A stretch of DNA of 64,000 nt, taken from Loripinus fragilis. Taxonomy: Eukaryota > Mollusca > Bivalvia > Lucinida > Lucinidae. The stretch is from contig OZ026517.1 of assembly GCA_964019695.1 (NCBI GenBank), positions 76,170,252 through 76,234,251 on the forward strand. The letters run 5' to 3'. The notes under the pieces were generated by a model that searched no databases, was not told the DNA's origin, and worked only from the letters and a program-made list of their open reading frames with translations. How positions within the stretch are numbered: position 1 is the stretch's first letter; every line of letters begins with the position of its first letter. Of this stretch, positions 1-12,242 are shown piece by piece. The translations under genes and the position numbers were made by a program.

Positions 1-330
1 AACCACACAATTATTTTTTTTGGCCCTACCTTAAGCATATGACACCTGGGGCGGGTCATTTTTGGCCCCAGGGGCATAATTTAAACAAACTTGTTAGAGG
101 TCCACAAGGTGATGCTACATACCAAATATCAAAGCTCCAGGCCTTATGGTTTCAGACAAGAAGATTTTTTTTATGTGTCTCCCTATATAAGCCTATGTAA
201 AGCATGTGATCCCTGGGTCATGGCCATTTTTGGCCCCAAGGGTCTAATTTGAACAAACTTGGTAGAGGTCCACCAGATGATGCTTCATACCAAATATCAA
301 GGCTCTATGCCTTGTGGTTTCAGACAAGAA

Positions 331-533
331 TTTGTTTGTTTGTTTGATTTGATTCTTTACGTCCCATCGACAATCTTTCAGTTAAATAGGGACGGGTCTT
401 CCTGGGTTGAACCAGTACTAAGCTAGGATAAATGTCTCTTGCTCAAGGACCACAACACAGTGACGCCGGTGAGGCTCGAACCCACGGCCCTTCGGTCTCG
501 AGTCAAGCACTCTACCACTGAGCCACTGTGCTC
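331..533 (-). mobile_element. tRNA-derived SINE, family A, copy 1
   Basis: Read on the minus strand, this copy starts with a tRNA-like head: A-box-like TGGCTCAGTGGTAGAG and B-box-like GGTTCGAGCCTC. The body contains TTAGTACTGGTTCAACCC and GACGTAAAGAATC, and the tail is a CAAA-rich run (plus-strand tttgtttgtttg). It interrupts the 167-bp repeat and is flanked by an 11-bp target duplication, TCAGACAAGAA, at 320-330 and 534-544. Further copies lie at 7372-7576 and 20222-20425. The head would act as an internal RNA polymerase III promoter; it is not a functional tRNA gene. Confidence 0.9.
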
Positions 534-1081
534 TCAGACAAGAAGATTTTTCTATGTTTCACCCTATAAAAGTCTATGTAAAGCAACTGACCCCCGGGCG
601 AGGTCATTTTTGGCCCCAGGGGCATAATTTAAACAAACGCGTTAGAGGTCCACAAGGTGATGCTACATACCAAATATCAAAGCTCTAGGCCTCATGGTTT
701 CAGACAAGAAGATTTTTTATGCTTCTCCCTATATAAGCCTATGTAAAGCATGTGATCCCTGGGGTATGGCCATTTTTGGCCCCAGGGGTCTAATTTGAAC
801 AAACTTGGTAGAGGTCCACCAGATGATGCTTCATACCAAATATCAAGGCTCTAGGCCTTGTGGTTTCAGACAAGAAGATTTTTCTATGTTTCTCCCTATA
901 AAAGTCTATGTAAAGCAAATGACCCCGGGGCGGGGTCATTTTTGGCCCCAGGGCATAATTTTTACAAACTTGTTAGAGGTCCACAAGGTGATGCTACATA
1001 CCAAATATCAAAGCTGTAGGCCTTAGGGTACAGACAAGAAGATTTTTTTATGTTTCTCCCTATAAAAGCCTATGTAAAACC

Positions 1082-1897
1082 TAGGGCTGGCATGATTAAT
1101 CGAAATATCGGTCAATCGGTCGATATACAAAAGAAAAATGATTATCGATATGAAAATTCAAAAATCGGTTACTTTTAATGGATATTCTGTCTATTTATTC
1201 AATTAAAATCCATGTGTAATTGCCTTGTGTTATTTTTTTTGTTTAGACCGGAAGTGCCCTAAAGTGCATTGTCTATAAACAGTAGATGTGTATAAATTGC
1301 CGTAACAATGAAGTATAACTTTGTACTCTGCAGGCTAACTCAACAACTGATTGTTAGAAAAAGTTATACTTGCGCTTCTCTGTTTTAAAGTAATACAAAA
1401 TCATGAAATATTCATCAGATGAATAATCTAGCATGAAAGTTGTTTTTCTCCACGGTTAAATTCGAGTTTAGAAGCTTTCAATTTTACCGACGTTTACAGC
1501 GGGTCTATTTTACACAAAGGTGTTCGTGTCATGCATACTTGACTTCCTTTTGTATGACGTCACGCAACGTGAAATTAGCAACAACAATGGCCGACTGCGA
1601 GTTTAATTAATGACTTTGCCAATTAGCAAGTCAATTTTCTTCCAACAGAGTGGATGACGACTTGTTTTGAGCAAAGGTGCCACTTTTTATTTAAAACCTA
1701 TAAATCTTTTGAATATATAACACATGCTACTTAGTGTTGTTTAGCGAAATGAGGGGGATATCAATGTCATTGACCATGCAGAGTTGTCAAAACGTTCGGA
1801 GACCATCTGTCAAGTTTGAGCAATTACTAATCGATTATATATGGAAATGCAAGGACAGATTATCGATTAGCATTGTGGCTTCGATTAGACAGCCCTA
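1082..1897. mobile_element. non-autonomous hAT-type DNA transposon, 816 bp
   Basis: The element begins TAGGGCTG and ends CAGCCCTA. The ends extend into inverted TAATCGAA motifs, giving imperfect inverted termini of about 18-23 bp. It is flanked by a perfect 8-bp duplication, GTAAAACC, at 1074-1081 and 1898-1905, and the surrounding 167-bp repeat resumes on the far side. An 8-bp duplication with TAGGG or CAGGG ends is the signature of the hAT superfamily. No transposase frame is present inside, so it must have been moved in trans. Confidence 0.88.
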
Positions 1898-2155
1898 GTA
1901 AAACCTGTGACCCCGAGGCGGTGCCATTTTTGGCCCCAGGGCTATAATTTGAACAAATTTGTTAGCGGTTCACTAGATGATACAGATACTACATACCAAA
2001 TATCAAGGTTCTAGGCCTTGTGGTTTCAGACAAGAAGATTTTTTCATGTTGCTCCCTATATAAGCCTATGTCAAACATGTGACCACCGGGGCTGGGCCCC
2101 AGGGCTATAATTTGAACAAACTTGGTACAGGTCCACTAGATGATACATGTACGCA

Positions 2156-3179
2156 TGTGCATGGAGCATATGTTTTAAAGCACAAATTGTTGATGCACTG
2201 ATGAGCTAAGAAGAAAACACCAAGAGTTCATAAGCAGCGTTACAGTGCCCTTGATAAGCTTTTGGGTCAATTGGGTATTTACGCAACCCTGGTTATCCTC
2301 AATTGAGTACTTGCAAAAACAATTGCGTATTTTCATATTTTTTACGCCACGTTTTTTTCTGTGATAACACGTTTTATTATTGCATGAAGCCATCGGGAAT
2401 GTGCTTACATATTTATTCACTCTAATCGTCTGCCTTTCTAAAGTATCAAACTAGCGGATTTTATTGTACCTGAAGCAAATCTCATCCCCTTTTTGACAAT
2501 AGAGCGTGTACATTTTGCAAAGTTTCACTTTCATCATAGTGTTTTTTAGCTAAATACTGGACTGGGCACCGATCTTATATTCATAAAACTGGAGTAATAT
2601 TACGCGTTCCTAATTAAAAAAAAAATATCAATACCGACTGGCATTTGTTTATTACCCAAATGGAGACGAAATGGACCAATTGGTACGCAATGACATCGCA
2701 TGTAATTGCATACCGATCATTAGAATTGCTTTTCGGTACGCACACATTTCATTTTAATTGTTTTTGGAGGATTTTAATTGCATATTTACGCAAGAATGCT
2801 GCTTATCTAGGGTGCTGGCGTTATAATGCTTAAGGGATTGACAACAACAACAATAAACACCAGAGAGGCTCGGATTAGTCCTTTCCCTGGTCAGAGATGT
2901 CCTTTCTGTCTATTATTTGCCGTGATACATATAACTAAATTCAAGTTCTCTTCATCTGATTTTCTCTTTCCAAGTTCTCCTTTGTTACCCATGCGAACTA
3001 TTTCCATCTCCATCTTTTTACAGAGGTCTTCTTGTAATGTGCACTCTGTATCCTTACAAAAATACTTGTCAACCTAATTCAATCTCTATACTTCATTCTA
3101 AGTATATACTTAGAATTCATGATCAACTGAACCTGCTAAGTTTGATTGGCTTTGACTTTGTTTACTTAAACTGTTTATA
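2156..3179. other. no recognised feature
   Basis: Both strands were read. There are only short frames without recognisable domains, AT-rich low-complexity patches (for example near 2617) and no inverted-repeat ends with target duplications that I could pair. I see no exon or RNA gene that can be supported. Confidence 0.4.
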
Positions 3180-4066
3180 CACTGGTCAATGTAAACGCAC
3201 CGGTGGTTGCTACAACGAGCTGGTGGTTGCATTTTTCAGCACAGGTGGTGGCGTAAAAGGTAAAAATATCTATACCAGTTGAATTTATGATTTATTTATC
3301 AACTTGCATTTATTTTATTTGTGATGACACCTGGTGATTTAATTCATGGTTTGGACTGCAAATCCAACAAAGTTCTGGAGGTTTGCCGTGACAGGTGCTT
3401 TTTTCTAGTGTAACTGCCTAAATTGAGGGAAATCTGCATGCCTAAGCGCAGCTCTTGTCATATTCCCATGAAATAACATACAAAAAACGATTACTACTTT
3501 GTATTGTTTTTCTTGGTAAACTAGCAAATGTTTTATTGAGGAATTTTATTACAACGCACTGGGAGCATTTTTAAAGCATTGATACAACGCACTAATGGTT
3601 GCACAGAAATCCTGTGGTTGCTGGTGCAGACTCACCACTCGCTGTTCACATAAACGTTACAAAAATTGCCATTTCAACTAGCACATGATATTTCGATACT
3701 GTGAAGAAGGCTCAGGCGAGCCTGTGCAAACGTGCAGACTCCCAAGAGCCTTTGCTGCCAGCACAAGAGATCTTGATATTTATTACATTTCCAGTGCCTT
3801 TACCTTCACAAATGTGCATTCGCTGCTGGCGTGAATAGCACACAAATCGCCATTTAAGGCAGCACAAGAGATCTTGTACAGTGACGAAGGCTAAGGTAAG
3901 CCTGTGCAAATGTGCAGACTCGCCAGATCCTTCGCTGCTCGCACAAAATGGCATTCAATCGCAATTTTGAGTCACCACATGAGAATTTTGAACTGTGACG
4001 AAGGCTCAGACTAGACCAAGCAAATGTGCAGACTCCCAAAAGCCGTCTCTGTTCGCATGAATGACA
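3180..4066 (+). repeat. dispersed repeat Y, plus copy
   Basis: This segment starts CACTGGTCAATGTAAACGCA and continues through CTACAACGAGCTGGTGGTTG, TGATGACACCTGG, AATTCATGGTTTG, GACAGGTGCTTTTTT and CAACGCACT. The same string runs in reverse at 14676-14573 and then 7594-6948, interrupted there by other insertions. A partial plus copy lies at 4640-4880. The shared outer edge CACTGGTC at both 3180 and 14676 suggests a true element terminus. The distal part has tandem GAAGGCTCAGGCGAG-type motifs near 3706, 3885 and 4001. No coding frame is recognised. It may be a non-autonomous DNA transposon, but its second terminus was not identified. Confidence 0.6.
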
Positions 4067-4069
4067 CCC

Positions 4070-4465
4070 AAAAATAGTAAGTGAGTATCACAATCACAAA
4101 CTGCAGACAAACTCATGGCACTAAGAGGAATAGCCACACAACAATCACGAGACACCAGGAAGACAAACTAAGCAAAGCAGCCAGCTCTCTCTCTCTCTTC
4201 CCCATCAAGATGATCGCAAAACAACAATGGACTTAAAGTAACAAAATATAGAACAATTACAGAATCCTGTAATGGGAGTAACAATCAACAATGAATCAAC
4301 AACAACAGAATCACCGCCTTAGAACAGACAGCAGCCTATATCTCTGGGGTGCTAAAATCGCATTTTACTGGTACCAAATCTTCGCCCTAGATTCTGCTGT
4401 TGTTGAAGCACAAAATTTTTAAGCTCGCATGGAGGCTTCTTAACTATTGTAATGTATCATAACAG
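4070..4465 (-). mobile_element. 3' UTR fragment of Penelope-like retroelement
   Basis: The minus strand of this segment matches the 3' untranslated part of the element at 49088-49885. Shared landmarks are the CTTCAACAACAGCAGAATCT segment, TTTGGTACCAGTAAAATGC, CATCTTGATGGG and the terminal AAACTGCAG / GATACTCACTTACTATTTTT region. Only the 3' end is present, as expected of a 5'-truncated retroelement insertion. It abuts repeat Y on its left. Confidence 0.75.
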
Positions 4466-4639
4466 ACAAACAATCTCATTAAATTAAAAGTTTTGGAGCC
4501 AATCTGAAAAATAGGCGGAAACACTCTTAAAGTGGGAATAGGGCTAGCTCTGGAGCGTCTCTGGTGAGGCTACACTTTTACAGAGTCACACTTCAGCCTT
4601 CATCAGTGTACAAAAACCACAAATTCTATGCCTATTGAC

Positions 4640-4880
4640 TGTATGATTTCTTTATAAGCTTGCATTTATTTTACTTTTGTTGACCCAATGGGCACAAACC
4701 GTCAGTAACATTGCAGTTTATGGCTCTGCCATGCAATTGGCGTTTTAATTCATGGTTTGACCGACAAATCCGACACAGTTGTGGAGTTTGACAGTGACAG
4801 GTGCTTTTTTTTCTATTGTGACTGCCTAACTTCAGGAAAATTCTGCATGTCTCAGCACAGGCAGAGCTCTCACTAGGATT
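4640..4880 (+). repeat. repeat Y, partial diverged copy
   Basis: This segment follows the internal part of Y (3300-3450): ATTTCTTTATAAGCTTGCAT, ATTCATGGTTTGAC, GACAGGTGCTTTTTT and a tract ending near CTCAGCACAGGC. Similarity seems to resume at about 6270-6320 (CCCATGAAATAACATCC), which would make 4881-6243 an insertion or rearranged block, but its ends were not resolved. Confidence 0.5.
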
Positions 4881-5221
4881 TTGAAAACAGGAGTTCAGGA
4901 CTCCCATCTGGCAAAAAGTAAGAGTCCCAATGGAAAAAGTGGGAGCCCCACTCCTAAAAAGTTGGAGTCCCACCAATTTGTGCATACCGTATATCTTTTC
5001 CATTTTAGCCGGAAGTGATACATTTGAATAATTTTTAGATTGACTGATTTTAACCCTTTAAGCATTAATGAATTGTTCCAACTTAACAAAACAAAATATT
5101 TTGGTGTATTTTTAAATTTCGTGTAACCTGGACACATATTTTTTTGTTTGGCCTCATCAAAATAAAAGATTAAACTGTTGGTACTTGTTTTATTCATAAA
5201 CAAGACAGACAGACAGAGAAG
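4881..5221. other. no recognised feature
   Basis: The segment contains repeated GGAGTCCCA / GGGAGCCCC motifs around 4895-4975, and no gene or element ends that I can support. Confidence 0.35.
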
Positions 5222-5436
<215 letters not shown>

Positions 5437-6243
5437 CAGTCTTCTGTTTTGCATATTCAATGAATAGACTGACATTAGTTAGCCATTTAACATGGATTCC
5501 ATGATTTAAAATGAACGATTTTACTTGCTGAAAATTTGTTTGTGTTTATTCATCAAGACACTCAACTTGAACCGCTGATGATATATTTCATCCCACGGCT
5601 TGTAGTGTAGCTTCATTTGGAACTTTTGTCATTCAGACGTTACCGTATACGGCTTGCCGAAGTACCTATTTTTTTGCAGACTCTTTTGTTTGCCGTAGCA
5701 ATGAACAGATGAAGAAATGCAAATCCGTAAACTTATTGTTTTTTCTCCATGTTTATGCTGCTCAAATCGCAAACAAGTGCATTTAAATATGTTTTCTCTT
5801 CCATCCCTAATCAGTCGAATTCGAAAGTATGTAGTCCGATGTTGTTTACAATACCCTGTTAGTTTTTCTCCCTTTAATTAACGGTAAATCGGTAGCGTAT
5901 CTGTTTCAAACAATTATCCGATCATCTTTGCTTAATTAACTTTATAATCACCTCATAATAATCACACTGTCCCGCATCGGTAATCCTGTCAATCACCTGT
6001 CAGAATTGCTTCACTGCAGTCCGAGTCATACGATTGGTAAACCGAGACAGGACAATAATCATGTCTCCCGCAGCTCAAAAAGCGTGTCGCGATCGATAAT
6101 ATCAAAGGGCTTTTGATCTCCTGGAGTGTATTTATCTTTAGCGCGTGCCGACTAAAAAACATGCGTACGCGGAACTCCCGCCTTGCGAAAATCATGCGTC
6201 CCAGGGAAAAAGCGTGCGTACCAACACGCGTAATTCTGCATTT
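5437..6243. other. no recognised feature
   Basis: This is non-repetitive AT-rich sequence with CpG-containing patches near 6060-6230. Short minus-strand frames are present but carry no domain or similarity I recognise, and no element boundaries were found. Confidence 0.35.
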
Positions 6244-6427
6244 CCGAGAGCTCTGACAGGTGCAGCGATGTTATCATAGTCCCATGAAATAACATCCAAA
6301 AACGATAACTACTCTCTATTTTTTCTATGCAGAGAAGGCTCTGGCGAGTCTGCACATTTGCACAGGCTCACCTGAGCCTTCGTCCTGGTACTGAAATATC
6401 ATGTGCTGGCTCAAATAACAATTTATG

Positions 6428-6947
6428 GGGTGCCTAGATTTACTGGAAAGACCCAAATTACCGGAAAGACCGCCGAAATACCGGAAAGACCAAAGAATAA
6501 TAGGGAGTTAAAATATGCTATCCACTTAGTTATGTGATAACTTATATCCCAATCAACCTGTCAATAATGGGGAATTAAACAGCCTAATTAAAGGATCATT
6601 GTTAACACTAAGAACTAACAACTCAATCAATGTAAATGATTAGTAAATGTGGACATACCAGTAATTGAATAGTTTGCACTGCATATTTTTTTTTGCAAAC
6701 TTATCTCGTATTCCAAGTATTCACTAAAATATGTTTATTTGAATTTTGAAATAAACTTTTTAGATTTTTATTCTGTAATTTCTGTATTGTCCACTATATA
6801 TAAACAACATATACATTTTAATATATTCATTATATATTCATTCATCAATAATCACCAAGCAATGTTTCCCTAATATTCTTTGGTCTTTCCAGTATTTCGG
6901 CGGTCTTTCCGGTAATTTGGGTATTTCCGGTAAATCTAGGTACCGCG
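6428..6947. mobile_element. foldback/MITE element with ~70-bp inverted ends
   Basis: The left arm runs from GGGTGCCTAGATTTACTGG through about 6500 and contains three spaced CCGGAAAGACC-type motifs. The right arm (about 6877-6947) is its near-perfect reverse complement, ending AAATCTAGGTACC. Flanking ATTTATG occurs at 6421-6427 and 6948-6954, consistent with a 7-bp target duplication (8 bp with one mismatch). The interior is AT-rich and non-coding. It interrupts the minus copy of repeat Y. The superfamily is not clear from the ends. Confidence 0.85.
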
Positions 6948-7594
6948 ATTTATGTACCATTTATAAGAACAGCGAATGCTGTGGTGAGGCTGCACCAGTA
7001 ACCATGACACAGCTAGGCAACCATCAGTGCGTTGTATCAATGCGTCAAAAATTGCTCTTAGTGCGTTGTAATAAAATTCCTCAATAAAACGTTAGCTAGT
7101 TTACCAAGAAAAAAGATACAGAGTGGTAATCGTTTTTTGGATGTTATTACATGTAAATATGATAACAGCTGTGCTTAGACATGCATATTCCTCTCAATTT
7201 AGGCAGTTACACTAGAAAAAGCACCTGTCCTGGCAAAACTCCAGAACTTTGTTGCATTTGCAATCCAAACCATGAATTAAATCACCAATTGCTTGGCAGA
7301 GCCATAAACTGCAATGTTATCGATGGTCTGTGCGCCAGGTGTCATCACAAATAAAATAAATGCAAGTTTATTTTTGTTTGATTTGATTCTTTACGTCCAC
7401 TCAACAATCTTTCAGTTATGCGGGACGGGTCTTCCTGGGTTGAACCAGTACTAAGCTAGGATAAATGTGTCTTGCTCAAGGACCACAACGCAGTGACGCC
7501 GGTGAGGCTCGAACCCGCTGCCCTTCGGTCTCGAGTCAAGCACTCTACCACTGAGCCACTGCGCTCCCTAGGAAAAAAATGCAAGTTTATAAAT
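6948..7594 (-). repeat. repeat Y, minus copy, inner segment
   Basis: On the minus strand this follows the plus copy at 3290-3640: TGATGACACCTGG, AATTCATGGTTTGG, GACAGGTGCTTTTTCTAG, ATTGAGGAATTTTATTAC and CAACGCACT. It is interrupted by a SINE (7372-7576) and bounded on the left by the 520-bp foldback element. The rest of the copy continues at 14573-14676, beyond element X, so Y was in place before the other three insertions. Confidence 0.75.
7372..7576 (-). mobile_element. tRNA-derived SINE, family A, copy 2
   Basis: This is the same family and orientation as the copy at 331-533, with a tRNA-like head (minus-strand TGGCTCAGTGGTAGAG and GGTTCGAGCCTC), shared body and terminal TTTGATTTGATTC on the plus strand. 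The 14-bp target duplication AAATGCAAGTTTAT lies at 7358-7371 and 7577-7590 and comes from repeat Y. Sequence near-identity to copy 1 suggests a fairly recent insertion. Confidence 0.92.
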
Positions 7595-8133
7595 ATGGCA
7601 ATATCCTGTTATCGTCCCCCCCCCCGGGGACAATTCTTTTCAGACTATTTCAAAAATAACGATTTTACTATCTTTCAGTGGGTTTGCCTTGATCAGTGTC
7701 ACGAGACGCTTGATTCTAAATATAGCATGTGGAGAATGCATTGCACGGAATGTCAGAATTTTTGCACTTCTTCGGAATAAACTGCATTTTAATCAAACGT
7801 GTTTTATTTATTTTATAAAATTAAAGTTGCAATGTTTCATTTGATGTTTACTTTTCAAATTAACGGAATAAACTGCATTCCAAACCTTATTTGTAAAGAT
7901 CTATAATAATACTATCTCAAACTGGGTTCGAGTTACTATAAAAGTCCGATGAAATACACCACTTGGCACCACTTTTCCTATTGAATTCTGATTTAAACGG
8001 AATAAACAGCATTTTGATACGGAAACTGGGTTTCATATACATTTATTGCCTGTTTTCGTGTAATATGATTTATTCCGTGAAAACTTTAGGGAACATTGCA
8101 TGCATATAAAACTGTGGAATCTGCTTCGTCACT

Positions 8134-8177
8134 ATATAGTCCAGTTATTGTCCCCGGGGACAATAACTGGACTATAT
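8134..8177. repeat. perfect 44-bp palindrome in element X
   Basis: Two 22-bp arms meet with no loop at TCCCCGGGGA. The left arm starts ATATAGTCCAGTTATTGTCC and the right arm is its exact reverse complement. Related palindromes lie at 8643-8690 and 14316-14365. Confidence 0.95.
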
Positions 8178-8642
8178 TTATAGGCACGAAAGTTTATAAA
8201 TTACAATTTCTAATGTTCAACTTTAATAATCTACGGTGTATACTGTAAAATTATATAATGCATTGGCTGAATTCGGTATGATGTGATTTATCCCGTGAAT
8301 ACTTGATAATGCTATGCATTTTAAATTTCAATTTAATAAACAAATAATTTAAGACACTCTACCCAAATATCGTCGCTATATATAGTCCCGTTATTGTCCC
8401 CAGGGAAGATAATTACAATGCATTTGCCCTTCTACATCCCCTGTAATTATTGTCCCCGGGGACTTATTCAATTATAAAGGTCAAATCTATAAATGCACCA
8501 ATTTAAGACACTTCCCCCAAAACATCTTCAAGCCCCATTTTGCTGCATGCAATGCCCCCGAAGAAAACCCTCTTCCCGGGGAAACTTCCGCTTGCATAGC
8601 ATAAAATTGAGGAATCAGTTTCTCCTCTCTCTCTCTCTATAT

Positions 8643-8690
8643 ATATATAGTCCCGTTATCATCCCCGGGGACAATAACGGGACTATATAT
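8643..8690. repeat. 48-bp near-perfect palindrome in element X
   Basis: Arms of 24 bp are centred on CCCCGGGG with two mismatches and no loop. The palindrome is preceded by a CT/AT dinucleotide run. It is part of the ~330-bp block repeated at 14050-14390. Confidence 0.93.
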
Positions 8691-10687
8691 AACGACGAAA
8701 TTTAGAAATAAAAGAAAAACATGTATTTTTAATGTCCATCTTTAAAGATGAACGGAATATGCCTAAACTGCATTTATTAAAATGCATTGGTTGATTTTGA
8801 TAATGTGATTTATTCCGTGAATACAGTACGCCCGCCGCGAAGGTTCTATGAATTTCGTGCTCGCGTGATGCGAGAAATTGCGGGTAAAGGATTAAAATTC
8901 ACGGAAAATCCCTGCGAGACGCATGCGAGAGCCATGAGAAATCCATGCGAAGTTTCTTGCGGTTCCCACAGCTCACGAAAATCGGCAAAATTCGCGCGGG
9001 GATTTTTACAATTTCCACGCATGATGGGTGAAAATATTCTCCATAGATGATCGATCTACACTGTATTGTTTGTCACTCTGATTGAAAGAAAAGAAAAGAG
9101 CAATTATGAGGGACAATTAAAGAAATCTCCTTACCATTAAATTATCTTCCAATTACTCCTTATTATGTCGCATTTAAAAAAAACTGACACCTTCGAAATG
9201 CAAGCCAATTGCGCTCATTAACTTCGCATATGATGAAAATGACGCCAGCTGAAAGCATTTGCAATCAGTTTGAACCCAGATCAGGCCCTAATCCTCATTC
9301 AAATTTTGATACTCTGATGGTCTTCCTAGAGCTAACTTAGAAAAAATAAACAAGCCACAAAAATAATGCAAAGTTAGCCCAGCACGCAAAAGGTTAGAGA
9401 GGTTTCGTCATTTCCACAATTAGCACCATGACTCAGAAGTATGTGAGGATAATTTCCTTGAGGGTGCATGTGAAGGATACTCATTAGAAAATCACTGGAT
9501 ATGCGATTCTAACGAATATCATCAACATGCATTTCAATAAAAAAAAACGTTATACCATGCTAAAATACATCTCCCATGTACATGATGTATGTTGACTTAT
9601 GCACGTTTATCCAGATGTCTACGTGACTAAATGCATGTAGCATCTCGCATGGGCTACCAAGAGGGTAGTTGGGAACCGAGAAAATTAATTGTTAATTAGA
9701 GACCCGATTATTTTGTAGAGTTTGCCAATGATTAATGTGATTTTAAAAATCTAGGCGGCTAATAAAAAAACTGATATCAGTTTGCGTAAATCAAACTAAA
9801 TGCGTAGACGCATCTGCATGCATACGTCAAGGGTTTTATATTATTCGCGTATGCGAGAATTAAGTCATTTCCGTTACAGACAGAATCTTGAAAATAAAAT
9901 TAAGTATAGTCCTTGTATGGTCTTTGTTTATTTTGACCCTTCCTAGTAAGCAGTAAAACTGGGCCACTGCCTGGCTGCTGCGTTGGTGGACCGTAGTTGC
10001 CCAGTTTATGTGCTGGCTGGGTTTATGTTCCAGTCAACAACAATTTTTCAGCCATGACGCTCTACTAAACTAACAGCACTAACAAATTGTATAGCGACGA
10101 CAAACTTTCGTCTTCGCAAACGTATTGCACCCAGGATCAGGACCGACAGAACGTCGACTCTAATCTAGATCCAAACCGTTTGACTCTCAAAAACTGTTAG
10201 GAATAGCAGACGAATGGACGAACCAAATTTAATTGCCGTTTCGAGAAAAATCACTTCATTTGTAAGGTCTTTACGGTTCACTATCACAAAACATCGACAC
10301 ACCCAAAGAATGACGTGTCAAATAATGAAACAACAGTTTTTTTCTGTTTCCCATGGTCATTTTATTCAGCGAGATAGTAAAAATTCTGAGCCAGCTTTTG
10401 CAATCAAGGAAGGCTCTGACGAGTCTGCGCACATGTAGATCTACAATTTCCTCAGACTCTTCTCTCCTCTCCACCTCAGACGCACAGTACATATAAGGCC
10501 ATCGATGAGTGCTCAGGCAAAAACGATTTTTATCTTCTGCAAATTCGAGATAACTTTTGTATGGGCGTGCTTTTGTGACATGACGTGTTAAAGCCAGATT
10601 CGGCGACGCAGAAATTTGTGTACTTATCGAATTTGCAACCAACGAAGGCTCAGATGAGCTTGCGCACATCATGTAAAATTTCCACCG

Positions 10688-10815
10688 AGCCCCCCCCCCC
10701 CCACCCAGTGCATGTTGATGTTCAGTTAAAACAGATAACTTTTTACAGAGATGTTTTGTGATAGAATATTGCGACAAAACTCCACTTTACTTGGGGGGGG
10801 GGGGGGGGGGGGGGT
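10688..10815. repeat. poly-C and poly-G runs
   Basis: A C-run at about 10688-10702 and a run of about 20 G at 10796-10814 (with one interrupting base just after) are about 90 bp apart and complementary, so they could pair with each other or form G-quadruplexes. Such runs also mark places where read or assembly length errors are likely. Confidence 0.9.
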
Positions 10816-12242
10816 GCCGTCAGTGTTCACATGTGTTATGGGTGCACAATATGACCATCTCATTGAGACGGTTCTTTTGAGCACCAACAGTATATTTCTG
10901 TTGAGAAATAAAACTAATAATTACGGACTCAATATTATCAAGGGATCAGGTCTGGTTGTATTATCAGTTTATGCGCGAATGGCGGTCCGCAGACAGCTCT
11001 CCGTAACGTCATCAACCTGCCATAGGAGTTTGTGACCAATCATGCTCTAACCAGCCTGATCAGCCACTTATACTGAAATTTTGCACTGCTGAAATGTCTA
11101 AAGAGCGGTTATCCAATGCGAGAATCAGACTGCGGATGCGCAGTCTGGTATGCGCTCTTGTTCGTGTGCAACAAAATAAGGGTTTCTCGCGACCGATCCA
11201 ATAAGTTTTTCACCTTAATACTTAGAACTTTCCCTTCTGCAAATCATAATCTTGTAGCACTTGTTATTCGCTAATTGGAAAGAATCTAATAATACTAGCG
11301 AAATTTAATTTTTCTATGTAGTCTCTGTAGCCGAGCAGACTGGTTGGGGTATAACCTTTCCGGAAACCCCGAATTCGCATATCCGTAAAGACGCTTCGTA
11401 ACTTCCGACCAAGTAAGAATCAAAAAAGCCTTTTTAGCTACAGACTAGCTAGAATCTTGAAATTTCAATGTTGAAGGTGTAAGTTATTGTAATTTCCAGA
11501 GATAATTTATCAAAGACGCTGATCAGACTGCGCATAGATTTAGGAGGAGTTGCGCGCCTAAAGTACCACTTCATTGCCAATACGATCAGACGGACAAGAG
11601 ACGACTCATCGACATACTGTATACATCTTGGAAAACAATTAAAGAAATCTCCTTACCGTGAATTTATCTATCATAATATAATCCCATGAAATATCCATGA
11701 TTATTTATTTAATGTACATGTCAGCTAAATGCACTCATTTACTCCTCACATGCTAGTGACGCCAGCTGATACATGCAAACGATCCCAGTTGGACCCAAAC
11801 CAGACCCGAAAATGTCGGGTCTGATCTGGATTCAAACTATTTGACACTTTGATGGTATTCTTGAAATCAGCAGACCACACTGTCCGTTATTCAATCACTG
11901 CATTTTGTCACGTTTAGTATATACATGTCATTTATTAGCTTTGAAGTTTGAAGCCGACAAAGACTTTTTTTAACTACAAACATCAAAAGTCATGTCAAAC
12001 TTATTTCTCGTGTTGTGGGCACTCCTAAGAAACGCCTCTCCAAGGCGATTCTATCGAGTAGATCTAAGGGGACAATGTCAGTTACGACTTTTGGATGTGC
12101 ATACGATCTACGGTCGTCCAATTCTCTTTACCAATTTTATAGTGTCGACATAATATCATCTTCCAACTGTTTGATGGAAAAGTAAAAAAAAAGTTACGGA
12201 TTAATGGATTAGTCAGTAAATCATCTCCAGGTAAGAAGCATT

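Larger units (their letters stand above)
1..2155. repeat. ~167-bp tandem repeat, GGCCCCAGGGG family
   Basis: A unit of about 167 bp recurs. The phrase GTTAGAGGTCCA or GGTAGAGGTCCA lies near 93, 262, 641, 807 and 972, and again after 1898. Each unit also carries TTTTTGGCCCCAGGGG and CATACCAAATATCAA. Two alternating sub-types are visible, one with CACAAGGTGATGCTAC and one with CACCAGATGATGCTTC, so the real period may be a ~334-bp dimer. The tract is split by a SINE (331-533) and a hAT-type element (1082-1897), both inserted after the tandem array formed. Short open frames inside it are by-products of the repeat. Arrays of this kind often form the core of mollusc Helitron-like elements, but no element ends are visible because the tract begins before the window. 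Confidence 0.85.

Noticed and set aside
10271..10777. 168-codon minus-strand frame, the second longest in the window
   Set aside because: It runs through a poly-C run (Gly stretch) and GGCTC-type repeats, has no recognisable domain, and has no exon signals.
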